Shown here in pieces: positions 28,399 through 35,212 of a DNA stretch of 64,000 bases. A program made the translations under genes and the position numbers. Location of the stretch: NCBI GenBank assembly GCA_963747345.1, contig CAVVFA010000024.1, forward strand, positions 1 to 64,000, read 5' to 3'. The notes beneath the pieces were generated by a model that did not search any database, was not told the origin of the DNA, and saw only the letters and a program-made list of their open reading frames with translations. How positions within the stretch are numbered: position 1 is the first letter of the stretch; the number at the start of each line of letters is the position of its first letter. This DNA comes from GCA-2746795 sp963747345 (GTDB lineage: Bacteria > Chloroflexota > Anaerolineae > Promineifilales > Promineifilaceae).

Positions 28399-30336
28399 AT
28401 GAGTGATGAGATGAAAGTTTCTAACTTGAAATCTTTGCATATGTGGGTGCTTGCCATCCTAATCGTTTTTTTATTAGCTGGCTATCTTGTTAATCTGACG
28501 GGTTCGCGTCTTAATGACGACGAAGGGGAGTATCTTTACCAGACTTGGCGCATGGCAACGGCGGGAGAGATGCCGTACAGAGATTTTATGACGCCGCAAA
28601 TGCCTGTGTTTTTGTTCGCCGGTGCAGGCGTTATGAAACTGGGGTCGGCGTCGTTGTGGGTCATGCGTTTTTACAGTGTGCTGTTGACGTTTGCTTCAGC
28701 AATATTGTTGTTTTTCGCGGGGCGGCGGCATCACAGTTTAGTGGCAGGATTACTGGCATTGGTTCTGTTTTTGTTTTACCCGGATGTCTTTAAAGAGATG
28801 CGTATCTTTCGCAGTGAGCCGCTGTTTATGTTTTTTGTGACGTTGGGGGTGGTTTTGGCGACGTGGCCGAAGTCGGAACCGCAACGGCGTTTCCTGGCTG
28901 CCAGCGGCGTTTCGTTTGGGCTGGGTACTATGGTGAAACTGTTTGGGCTGCTGCCCGCCGGCGGTATCGGCTTGTGGCTGCTGTGGGAGGCGTGGCGGGT
29001 GAAACGGCCGTTTTCCCAATTATTACGCCAGGTAATTGCCTTCGTCACGCCGCTGCTCCTGGTTGTGTTTTTGGTGGCAGGTAGTTTTTACTGGTTCTCG
29101 CCGCAGTTTTTTCATCAAGTTTTGGGGCATCATCTCATGCAGGGCAGTGACGAAACAGTACGAGCCGTTCTTAGCCGCCAGATTGATGTTTTTGCCTTGT
29201 ATCTGCGCCTTTATCCAGTTTTATTGTTTGCCGCGCTGGCGTCAGCGATTTTGGGGTTTAGGCAGGGCGATGTCCGCAGCCGTTGGGCATGGCAGCTGCC
29301 GTCTGTGTTTATTTTACTCTTCTTGTCACGAGAACTTCTCACCCGTCATTTCATGTATGCGCTGCCAGCGATTGTCTTGTTGGCGGCTTGGCTTCTGGCT
29401 GATTTGGTAAACGGCCGTTATCGTTGGTGGGGTCGTATTGTTGGCGTTGTTGCTGTGCTGCTAATTCTCATCCCTTCCCTACAGAAAAATATCGAGCAGG
29501 TCAGTTTGGTAGAGACAGGCACAGAGCGGCTTGTCTCCCTCATCCAAGAGTATACAGAAGCGCAAGATCATATAGTGGTAGACGATATTGGCCTGGCATT
29601 TTATGCTCGCCGTCCTACAACCTATTCTGGCGCTGCCATATCACATGGTGCCATCACCAGCGGGCAGATCACCGGCGACATGTTGATTGACGAAATAATA
29701 GAGACGGACACCCGTTTGGTAACCGTTGAAGTCACTGTTATTACGGGATGGCACTTGATATTTCTTAGAGACTATCCGCGATTTCACCGCTTTTTGGAAA
29801 ACAATTTTTCTTATATTGGGCAGTTAAACAGAGATTATCAATTGGTAGACGTCTGGGTAAGAGAGGGGGATAAACCCATAGAAAAGGCAGATAGCTACAC
29901 CATAGACTATCCAGACGGCACTCAGTTTGGGGAGTCGATCACATTGCTTGGTTATTCGTTTCCAGACACAGAACTCGCCCCAGGAGAACCGTTTGATTTC
30001 ACGTTGTATTGGACATCTTCAGCGCCTGCCGACCGGAGTTGGACCATGTTTACGCACCTCATCCACGACACAAGCGGCGAACTTGTAGGGCAGCAAGACA
30101 AAAGACCGTACAATGAAATCTATCCGACCTATAGGTGGTGGCCTGAAGAGGTGGTGGACGAGCCATTTACCATGCACATTTCCGAAGATGCCCCAGATGG
30201 CCCCTGTTATCTCAGCGTCGGGCTGTATGATTGGCAAACTGGGGAAAGACTGAATGTGTACCATTCCAACGATGAACCCAACGCTGCTAGTGTCCATCAA
30301 CTGGATATACCCATTATGGTAAAGAACGAGAATTAA
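28399..30336 (+). CDS. GT39-like membrane glycosyltransferase with C-terminal beta-sandwich
   Basis: 645 residues from ATG 28399. First helix, then LNDDEGEYLYQTWRMATAGE and MPYRDFMTPQMPVFLFAGAG: the acidic catalytic loop and P-Y-R-D motif of GT-C transferases. About ten to twelve helices run to residue 370. The tail (about 500-645) is a soluble beta domain: ITLLGYSFPDTELAPGEPFD, FTLYWTSS, GQQDKRP, YRWWPEEVV and CYLSVGLYDWQTGERL. The same tail pattern closes the proteins at 56080 and, more weakly, 59715. Stands alone between intergenic regions; acceptor unknown. KRPF and VNGRY come from AACGGCCGTT copies. Confidence 0.82.
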   Translation: MSDEMKVSNLKSLHMWVLAILIVFLLAGYLVNLTGSRLNDDEGEYLYQTWRMATAGEMPYRDFMTPQMPVFLFAGAGVMKLGSASLWVMRFYSVLLTFASAILLFFAGRRHHSLVAGLLALVLFLFYPDVFKEMRIFRSEPLFMFFVTLGVVLATWPKSEPQRRFLAASGVSFGLGTMVKLFGLLPAGGIGLWLLWEAWRVKRPFSQLLRQVIAFVTPLLLVVFLVAGSFYWFSPQFFHQVLGHHLMQGSDETVRAVLSRQIDVFALYLRLYPVLLFAALASAILGFRQGDVRSRWAWQLPSVFILLFLSRELLTRHFMYALPAIVLLAAWLLADLVNGRYRWWGRIVGVVAVLLILIPSLQKNIEQVSLVETGTERLVSLIQEYTEAQDHIVVDDIGLAFYARRPTTYSGAAISHGAITSGQITGDMLIDEIIETDTRLVTVEVTVITGWHLIFLRDYPRFHRFLENNFSYIGQLNRDYQLVDVWVREGDKPIEKADSYTIDYPDGTQFGESITLLGYSFPDTELAPGEPFDFTLYWTSSAPADRSWTMFTHLIHDTSGELVGQQDKRPYNEIYPTYRWWPEEVVDEPFTMHISEDAPDGPCYLSVGLYDWQTGERLNVYHSNDEPNAASVHQLDIPIMVKNEN

Positions 30337-30610
30337 ATAACTTACAAGAGACTGGAGATTAGAGATTGGAGATTGGTCGAGCATTCAATCTCCAATCTCA
30401 GTTGCGCATGTTATTAAATTTCCATTCCTAGGTAGGCCAACCAGAAGTGATTAAAAGGCATTGAGCCAGACACTAATATCCTCCAAATAATGATGAGGCA
30501 GGTGCAGTGGTCAGGGGAAAACGGGGCAACCTGGTTAGCCGTGTCCGAAAGGATGCGCTACAATATGTGACCAAGTTTGTGAATGTGAGATCAAGGTAAC
30601 GAGGCAAAAG
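30337..30610. repeat. Intergenic region with a perfect 14-bp inverted repeat
   Basis: GAGATTGGAGATTG at 30362-30375 pairs with CAATCTCCAATCTC at 30386-30399; each arm is itself a near tandem of GAGATTG. It may act as a hairpin after the GT39 gene, but no T-run follows. The rest of the gap shows nothing. Confidence 0.6.
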
Positions 30611-30739
30611 ATGGAAGATCAAACAACGAATTATTTTCTGGCATTTATTATGGTGTTCGGCGTGCTGTTAGGCTGTGGCGCGGTGACATTTGTGTGTTTT
30701 CTGCTGACCGCGATTTTTGGCCTGTCGCTGGGCGGATAA
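30611..30739 (+). CDS. Very small membrane protein (42 residues)
   Basis: ATG 30611 to TAA 30739, with GAGG about 6-10 bases upstream. MEDQTTNYFLAFIMVFGVLL then a Gly/Cys turn and VTFVCFLLTAIFGLSLGG: one long or two short hydrophobic helices. A Rho-independent terminator follows at 30783, which supports a real transcription unit. No family recognised. Confidence 0.5.
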   Translation: MEDQTTNYFLAFIMVFGVLLGCGAVTFVCFLLTAIFGLSLGG

Positions 30740-30782
30740 AGCCAGTAGTCAGTAAACAGTTTTCAGTGAATAGTAGACAGTG
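30740..30782. repeat. CAGTARTCAGTAAACAG-type intergenic repeat
   Basis: AGTAGTCAGTAAACAG then TTTTCAGTGAATAGTAGACAG. The same family of short steps (CAGT, ACTG, TCAGTAAAC) appears at 25280-25296, 52636-52661 and 62073-62340, always outside genes. Confidence 0.55.
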
Positions 30783-30804
30783 ACCCTCCGATGGAGGGTT
30801 TTTT
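30783..30804 (+). terminator. Rho-independent terminator after the small membrane gene
   Basis: ACCCTCC-GAT-GGAGGGT stem followed by TTTTTT. Confidence 0.8.
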
Positions 30805-30826
30805 GCTTTATTGGCATAAGGCTAAT

Positions 30827-30866
30827 AAAAAAGAGCCAGAGAATTTTTCACTCTGACTCTTTTTTG
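30827..30866 (-). terminator. Terminator of the tsf gene
   Basis: AAAAAAGAGCCAGAG and CTCTGACTCTTTTTT arms, A-run and T-run on both strands, directly after the tsf stop at 30867. Confidence 0.75.
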
Positions 30867-31841
30867 TTAGCTGTCGATGGCGACGCGGGTGAAGTTTAGG
30901 ACGGAAACGGCCTGTCCTGAGCTTGTCGAAGTGGCCGTTTCCACCTCATCTCCTTTCGCAATCAACCACTCCGCCACACTCAGACTGTCGTCTTTGAGAA
31001 ATGGCTGCTCAAGCAAGCAGGTTTGCTGGTAAAACTTATTCAATCGGCCAGCGACCATCTTCTCTTTGATGGCATCCGGTTTGTTTTCGTCGGCCACTTC
31101 TGCCCACAATTGTTCCGTTTGCTCTGTCACCACCTCTGCCGGAATGTCGGCAATCGACACATATTTAGGTGCAGCAGAAGCAATGTGGAGCGCCAAGTCA
31201 TGGGCGATGGTGTGGCTGGTTTGCTCAGAAACGGTATGTCCTGAGCTTGTGGAAACGGCCGTTTTATCCCCAATTCCCAACTCAACCAACACCCCTAAGC
31301 GACCTTCATCCTGCCCGTAGCCATCAATCGCCCCGGCATGAACGTAACCATGCACGATGCTGGTTTCTGTCGCGGTGTACCGGGCTGCATGACCGAGCTG
31401 GATGTTCTCGCCCAGTTTACCGATGAGCGCCTGGATTGCATCTTGCACGGTTTGCGTAGGATTGGTGGGGAAAACGGCCTGTCCTGAACTTGTCGAAGTG
31501 GCAGTTGCCAGCTTCCACGCATTCGTGAGCGATTCATCAACCAATACTATGTCTGCCAGTTGGTGGGCAAATGCCTTGAAATCAGGCGTAAGCGCCACGA
31601 AATCTGTCTCGCAGTTTAACCCGACCATACTAACGCTGGTCTCGTTTGTTTTGACGACGATTAAGCCTTCGGACGTTTGCCGGTCTGCTTTTTTGGCAGC
31701 TTTGTTTAGGTTCTTCTGCCATAAGAAAGTTGTCGCTTGCTCGTAGTTGCCATCATGGGCAACCAGGGCTTGTTTGCAATCCAGAAAACTAGCTCCGGTT
31801 GCTTGTCTGAGTTCTTTTACTAAAACGGTTGTATTGTTCAT
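30867..31841 (-). CDS. tsf: Elongation factor Ts carrying 8-residue repeat insertions
   Basis: 324 residues. The UBA-like N-terminus LVKELRQATGASFLDCKQAL and the core NCETDFVA (the T-D-F-V motif that contacts EF-Tu) identify EF-Ts, the nucleotide exchange factor of EF-Tu. Ends with the dimer and C-terminal modules (KFYQQTCLLEQPFLKDDSLS). Three places carry extra STSSGQAV-like peptides, encoded by 24-bp units within the AACGGCCGTT palindrome. The usual upstream partner rpsB is absent; a long inverted-repeat leader and two tiny genes lie upstream instead. It may be the only tsf or a diverged second copy; this cannot be told from the window. Confidence 0.85.
   Translation of the reverse strand: MNNTTVLVKELRQATGASFLDCKQALVAHDGNYEQATTFLWQKNLNKAAKKADRQTSEGLIVVKTNETSVSMVGLNCETDFVALTPDFKAFAHQLADIVLVDESLTNAWKLATATSTSSGQAVFPTNPTQTVQDAIQALIGKLGENIQLGHAARYTATETSIVHGYVHAGAIDGYGQDEGRLGVLVELGIGDKTAVSTSSGHTVSEQTSHTIAHDLALHIASAAPKYVSIADIPAEVVTEQTEQLWAEVADENKPDAIKEKMVAGRLNKFYQQTCLLEQPFLKDDSLSVAEWLIAKGDEVETATSTSSGQAVSVLNFTRVAIDS
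30906..30939. repeat. 24-bp unit splitting an AACGGCCGTT palindrome (in tsf)
   Basis: AAC, then a 24-base unit 30909-30932 (GGCCTGTCCTGAGCTTGTCG followed by AAGT), then GGCCGTT. GGCC stands on both sides, like a 4-bp duplication. The unit is 8 codons, so the tsf frame is kept (STSSGQAV). Confidence 0.85.
31230..31263. repeat. 24-bp unit splitting an AACGGCCGTT palindrome (in tsf)
   Basis: AAC, a 24-base unit 31233-31256 (GGTATGTCCTGAGCTTGTGG followed by AAAC), then GGCCGTT. Encodes STSSGHTV on the minus strand. Confidence 0.85.
31473..31506. repeat. 24-bp unit splitting an AACGGCCGTT palindrome (in tsf)
   Basis: AAC, a 24-base unit 31476-31499 (GGCCTGTCCTGAACTTGTCG followed by AAGT), then GGCAGTT, a one-base variant of the right half. 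Encodes STSSGQAV on the minus strand. Confidence 0.85.
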
Positions 31842-31870
31842 GGGTATCCTCCGTATGAACAGTTGGTTTT

Positions 31871-31964
31871 GCCTGAGAAAAGAAATCTCGCGCAGAGATG
31901 CAGTGGCGCAAAGGAAAACCCAAAGGGCTTTGCATCTTGCGCAAGTTTCTTTTGAGAACCAGGC
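31871..31964 (-). repeat. Long imperfect inverted repeat in the tsf leader
   Basis: The arm starting GCCTGAGAAAAGAAATCTCG (to GATGCA) at 31871-31902 is largely complementary to the arm from TGCATCTTGCGCAAG to CCAGGC at 31931-31964. In tsf mRNA it would fold just upstream of the start codon. Either a leader structure or a small palindromic repeat that landed there. Confidence 0.55.
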
Positions 31965-31976
31965 AAAGTAGAAAAT

Positions 31977-32005
31977 AAAAAGCGCGACCGGTTGAGGGTC
32001 GCGCT
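31977..32005 (-). terminator. Terminator after tiny gene 2
   Basis: Minus-strand stem AGCGCGACC / GGTCGCGCT with a 7-base loop, followed by TTTTTAT on the minus strand. Confidence 0.8.
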
Positions 32006-32043
32006 TGAAAAAACTTGAATGTTTAACAATTTGCCTATTGCAT

Positions 32044-32184
32044 TCAGCACAGGCGCGACCATAGTGTCCGATTACGGCACAGTTCTTCTATCCATTCGTC
32101 TCGGAAATTATTAGGTTGGGGGAAACGGCCGTTGTCGCCAACCGCTGTATACCCTATTTGATTAAAATTGCATTGTTGTTTCAT
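32044..32184 (-). CDS. Tiny gene 2: 46-residue peptide
   Basis: ATG at 32184 with AGGCAGG upstream (7-base spacing), TGA at 32044. Begins MKQQCNFNQIGYTAVGDNGR and ends EELCRNRTLWSRLC: three Cys, no membrane helix. Its own terminator lies 39 bp downstream. It follows tiny gene 1 and the DICT gene on the same strand. DNGRF is encoded by an AACGGCCGTT copy. A peptide precursor, small regulator or leader peptide are all possible; not recognised. Confidence 0.45.
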   Translation of the reverse strand: MKQQCNFNQIGYTAVGDNGRFPQPNNFRDEWIEELCRNRTLWSRLC

Positions 32185-32202
32185 GTCATAACCTGCCTAA
32201 AA

Positions 32203-32232
32203 ACAAAAAAACGCGGACTGTGCAGTCCGCGT
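32203..32232 (-). terminator. Terminator after tiny gene 1
   Basis: Minus-strand stem ACGCGGACTG / CAGTCCGCGT (10 bp, 2-base loop) followed by seven T. Confidence 0.85.
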
Positions 32233-32263
32233 TTCAAAAAAATCATGGGAGTAAATGGTCAGC

Positions 32264-32380
32264 TTATCGCGGAGCCACCTCGCTAATCGACGCGGATTGA
32301 GAGTCAGGCAGGCGTTCTAGCCCGGCTGAATTGTCGGTTATGTGGTGGAACTCGGTACTTGCTTGCCAAATGTTGTTCAT
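32264..32380 (-). CDS. Tiny gene 1: 38-residue peptide
   Basis: ATG at 32380, TAA at 32264: MNNIWQASTEFHHITDNSAG then LERLPDSQSASISEVAPR. Polar with no Cys. The ribosome site is weak (GAG nine bases upstream). Followed after 31 bp by a strong terminator. Listed because it has its own terminator and lies 149 bp after the DICT gene; coding status is uncertain. Confidence 0.35.
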   Translation of the reverse strand: MNNIWQASTEFHHITDNSAGLERLPDSQSASISEVAPR

Positions 32381-32529
32381 AGTTTACTCGTAATTAAGTT
32401 GATGAATATCAATTTAGTCTGAACAATATCACAAGAATTATGACAGGACAACCCCCATTGAGAATTAATTTATCTCCATGTAGCCTATTCTTATACAAAA
32501 ATGATAAAACCAAACCTAGTGAAAAGCAG

Positions 32530-33108
32530 TTAAATATTGAGTGGAATGGGGATCGGAACTTGCTCTGGGTAAATCTGATTTAAAATGGAGGCGAGTTGAA
32601 AAGCCACATCAGGTTTGAATGTGTAAAAACCTTCATAGTATCGTTCATCACCACTCATCGAGGGAATCTCTTGTGCCAGCAGTGACATATGAATGCCATT
32701 GCCATAAGCAACCACGTACCAATAGTTCACCAAAGGCGTGCCTGCTGTATCAATATGTGTCACGCGAGGGGAGGCGATGAACTTGAGCAGTTCTGGATCG
32801 GAGGTGTCTTCTTCACTGTAGAGCCACAGGCCATTGGCTTTGAGTGCGACTTCTTTGTAGCGGGGCAACTGTGCCTTCAGCCGTGACAAATATTGGAAGG
32901 AGGCATGAAGATCTGCCGGCAGATTTGTGCTAATAGCGGTATCTTCGATGATGTGGCTAATTTTTGTCATCGCATCCACAGAAAAGGTGTAGCGGAAGGC
33001 GATCTCGTTTAGGCTGTCTGGTGCTAACTGATCCAAAAGCCTTTCAGCTTGTGGCGTAAACAGGGGCATCATTCGTTGGTGAAAGGTTTGTAATATTTCT
33101 ACAGACAT
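32530..33108 (-). CDS. DICT-like sensory domain protein
   Basis: 192 residues. The second half follows the DICT pattern: FQYLSRLKAQLPRYKEVAL, ANGLWLYSEED (strand with acidic turn), VNYWYVVAYGNGIHMSLLAQ and YYEGFYTFKPDVAFQLASIL. DICT domains usually sit beside GGDEF, HTH or kinase domains and sense an unknown signal; here the domain stands alone with a helical N-terminal 70 residues. Upstream of the two tiny genes on the same strand. Confidence 0.6.
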   Translation of the reverse strand: MSVEILQTFHQRMMPLFTPQAERLLDQLAPDSLNEIAFRYTFSVDAMTKISHIIEDTAISTNLPADLHASFQYLSRLKAQLPRYKEVALKANGLWLYSEEDTSDPELLKFIASPRVTHIDTAGTPLVNYWYVVAYGNGIHMSLLAQEIPSMSGDERYYEGFYTFKPDVAFQLASILNQIYPEQVPIPIPLNI

Positions 33109-33305
33109 GGTTTGTTCCTATGGATGAATTTTCACTATTGTAATCCGTTTGCACATATATTGTCAATAAATTATCTAGTATTAAAGTCCTGTTTCTGTCA
33201 TAAACGCTACTATATCAACGATTTGTTCACAATTAAATTGTAGTGTGGTACATCAACCATAAATATCAGCACAAGCAAAACAAAGCTAAACTAATGAAGG
33301 TGGCT
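33109..33305. other. Intergenic, AT-rich
   Basis: About 200 bases between the DICT gene and the lipoprotein gene; probable promoter of the DICT gene on the minus strand but no clear boxes read. Confidence 0.3.
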
Positions 33306-33893
33306 TTAGTTTTCCAACGCTTGGATGCTTAGAGCGATTGCATTAAGGACTGCTTTCATTTCTTCCACAGAATCCTCTGGGCCACAACTAGAAAGGAAAA
33401 TTGTGCTGTCTTTGTTAAGAGATAAAAACACCGAATAACTATAGCAAATTGAATTGTTTTCTAGCTTAGTCGCACCATCTAGCCCATTAATATTGACTTG
33501 GGTGATTGGCTCAACAATCTCTTTTGAATCTTTTGGCGCAATTTTTTCGAGCATGTTTGCCACTTGTACAGCAGACATTTCCCCAAGAAATTTTTGTTCC
33601 TCTGATAAATAGGGTGATATTTGTAATAACCAATAATCAGGATAAATATAGCCATCATCCTGTGAAGGGAAATGAGTTTCATTTTCGGCAATGAACACAG
33701 CCTCATTCACATCATGAACAATCCAATTCTCTGGATAATCAAGTTGAATGTCCAATTCGTTGCTGGAAAAGGTTGCCATATGCTCTGTGTTCCATGTGGT
33801 TATCAGTTTTGGAGCATCAGGATTAGCGGGAATTGGCTTACTCTGGCAACCCATTAGAAAAATGAGAGAAAACATGACTAAGAGGTGTTTCAT
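33306..33893 (-). CDS. Hypothetical lipoprotein
   Basis: 195 residues. Lipoprotein signal MKHLLVMFSLIFLMGCQSKP with lipobox L-M-G-C at residues 13-16. The mature part has LDIQLDYPENWIVHDVNEAV, a PsbP-like strand-turn pattern for amphipathic beta sheets, and two Cys (NNSICYSYSVF, FLSSCGPED) that could form a disulphide. Stop codon lies just before the FAD oxidoreductase stop region on the same strand (the two are head to tail, 3 bp apart). Function unknown. Confidence 0.7.
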   Translation of the reverse strand: MKHLLVMFSLIFLMGCQSKPIPANPDAPKLITTWNTEHMATFSSNELDIQLDYPENWIVHDVNEAVFIAENETHFPSQDDGYIYPDYWLLQISPYLSEEQKFLGEMSAVQVANMLEKIAPKDSKEIVEPITQVNINGLDGATKLENNSICYSYSVFLSLNKDSTIFLSSCGPEDSVEEMKAVLNAIALSIQALEN

Positions 33894-33896
33894 AAG

Positions 33897-35069
33897 TTAC
33901 CCCACAATACTGTACTCATATTGGCCTCGGACTGGTTGGTTGGCTGCAAAACGGCCGTTTCTAAACATCCGTGCATCAAACTCCGGCTCCTCCACACCCA
34001 GCACCATGTCGGCCAGCATCTTGCCCACCGCCGGGCCAAGCTTAAAGCCGTGCCCGCTAAAACCGCTGCACACATACAAGCCGCTGCCCGCCGGCAGTTC
34101 ATCCACAATCGGATGCCAGTCCGGCGTAATGGCATACAACGAAGCATAGCCGCCTACACTCTGGCTCCACTCCATCGCCGGATAGCATGTCACCAGCCGT
34201 TCCCCAGACTCCAATACAAACGCATCACTCACGTTTTCAGAGAAATGGTCAGGATCAACGATGGCGTCCGCTTCTTTGGGGTCAATCAGACCCACCAACG
34301 TCAGACCACCCGTTTCGGGACGGAAGTAAATGGCGTGTTCAAAATTTGCCACCACCGGATGTACCGCCTCTTCCCCCGTTGGCCGACGAAACATGGACAC
34401 TTGCACGCGACAGGCATCAATCGGCACCTCAACATCAGCCAACTCGGCAACCTGTGCGCCCCAAGCGCCCGTGCAGTTTAAGACGACTGGCGCGTCAAAC
34501 GAACCCTTATTGGTATCCACACCCGCCACTTTGCCATCAACCAGGCGAATGCCAGTCACCTGTGTCTCCTGATGGATGGCGGCTCCCAGACGGCGTGCCG
34601 CCTGCGCGTAGCTGGTAACAGTGAGATACGGGTCAGCGTAACCGCTTTGAGGCTCGTAAGCACCGGAAAGGCTTCCTGTTTTTAAGCCCGGCATCAGTTT
34701 CTTAATCTCATCTGGCTCGACCAGTCGGGTCTCAATGCCAATTTGCTGCTGCATGGCAATATTGGCCTCCAAACCCGCTTTGTCCGCTTCAGCCACAACC
34801 ATCAAAAAGCCGCATTGCGTAAAACCGCATTCGCCACCGACCACATCCGCAAAATTCTGGAAAACTTGCAGACTGTGATACGCCATCCGTGCTGTTAACT
34901 CGTTGGAATAATGCTGACGAATGATGGCAGAAGATTTCCCCGTAGGCCCCGCGCCGATGTTGCTTTTTTCAAGCAGGGCGACGTTGATCCCGCGCTGCGC
35001 CAGTTGGAATGCAGTGCTGCACCCCATAATACCGCCGCCGATAATAATGACATCAAATGATTGAGACAT
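33897..35069 (-). CDS. FAD-dependent oxidoreductase (DAO / sarcosine oxidase beta-like)
   Basis: 390 residues from ATG 35069, with a strong AGGAGGAAG ribosome site; the frame is open further up but there it reads through an intergenic repeat. FAD-binding Rossmann motif SFDVIIIGGGIMGCSTAFQL then the acidic end of strand 2 (VALLEKSNIGAGPTGKSSA), and the C-terminal block VYVCSGFSGHGFKLGPAVGK, the second FAD signature of the DAO family. Likely oxidises a secondary or N-methyl amine such as sarcosine or dimethylglycine; exact substrate unknown. NGRFA near the end is encoded by an AACGGCCGTT copy. Confidence 0.88.
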   Translation of the reverse strand: MSQSFDVIIIGGGIMGCSTAFQLAQRGINVALLEKSNIGAGPTGKSSAIIRQHYSNELTARMAYHSLQVFQNFADVVGGECGFTQCGFLMVVAEADKAGLEANIAMQQQIGIETRLVEPDEIKKLMPGLKTGSLSGAYEPQSGYADPYLTVTSYAQAARRLGAAIHQETQVTGIRLVDGKVAGVDTNKGSFDAPVVLNCTGAWGAQVAELADVEVPIDACRVQVSMFRRPTGEEAVHPVVANFEHAIYFRPETGGLTLVGLIDPKEADAIVDPDHFSENVSDAFVLESGERLVTCYPAMEWSQSVGGYASLYAITPDWHPIVDELPAGSGLYVCSGFSGHGFKLGPAVGKMLADMVLGVEEPEFDARMFRNGRFAANQPVRGQYEYSIVG

Positions 35070-35109
35070 GACTTCCTCCTTTTTGCCACAGAATTTTAGC
35101 ACAGAAACC

Positions 35110-35151
35110 AAAAAGCCTCGCTCCATTTTATAGATAGGAGCGAGGCTTTTT
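35110..35151. terminator. Bidirectional terminator after the GH6 gene
   Basis: AAAAAGCCTCGCTCC pairs with GGAGCGAGGCTTTTT (15-bp stem, 12-base loop), T-runs on both strands. On the minus strand it ends the cellulase transcript before the FAD gene. Confidence 0.85.
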
Positions 35152-35212
35152 GTGGAGGAGAGAACTTGCCGAAGTTCGGTTCTGCCTTCGACAAGTTCAA
35201 GAGACAATAATA

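Noticed and set aside
31838..32062. 74-residue minus-strand frame over the tsf leader
   Set aside because: It crosses a terminator and the inverted repeat and overlaps the better-supported tiny gene 2.
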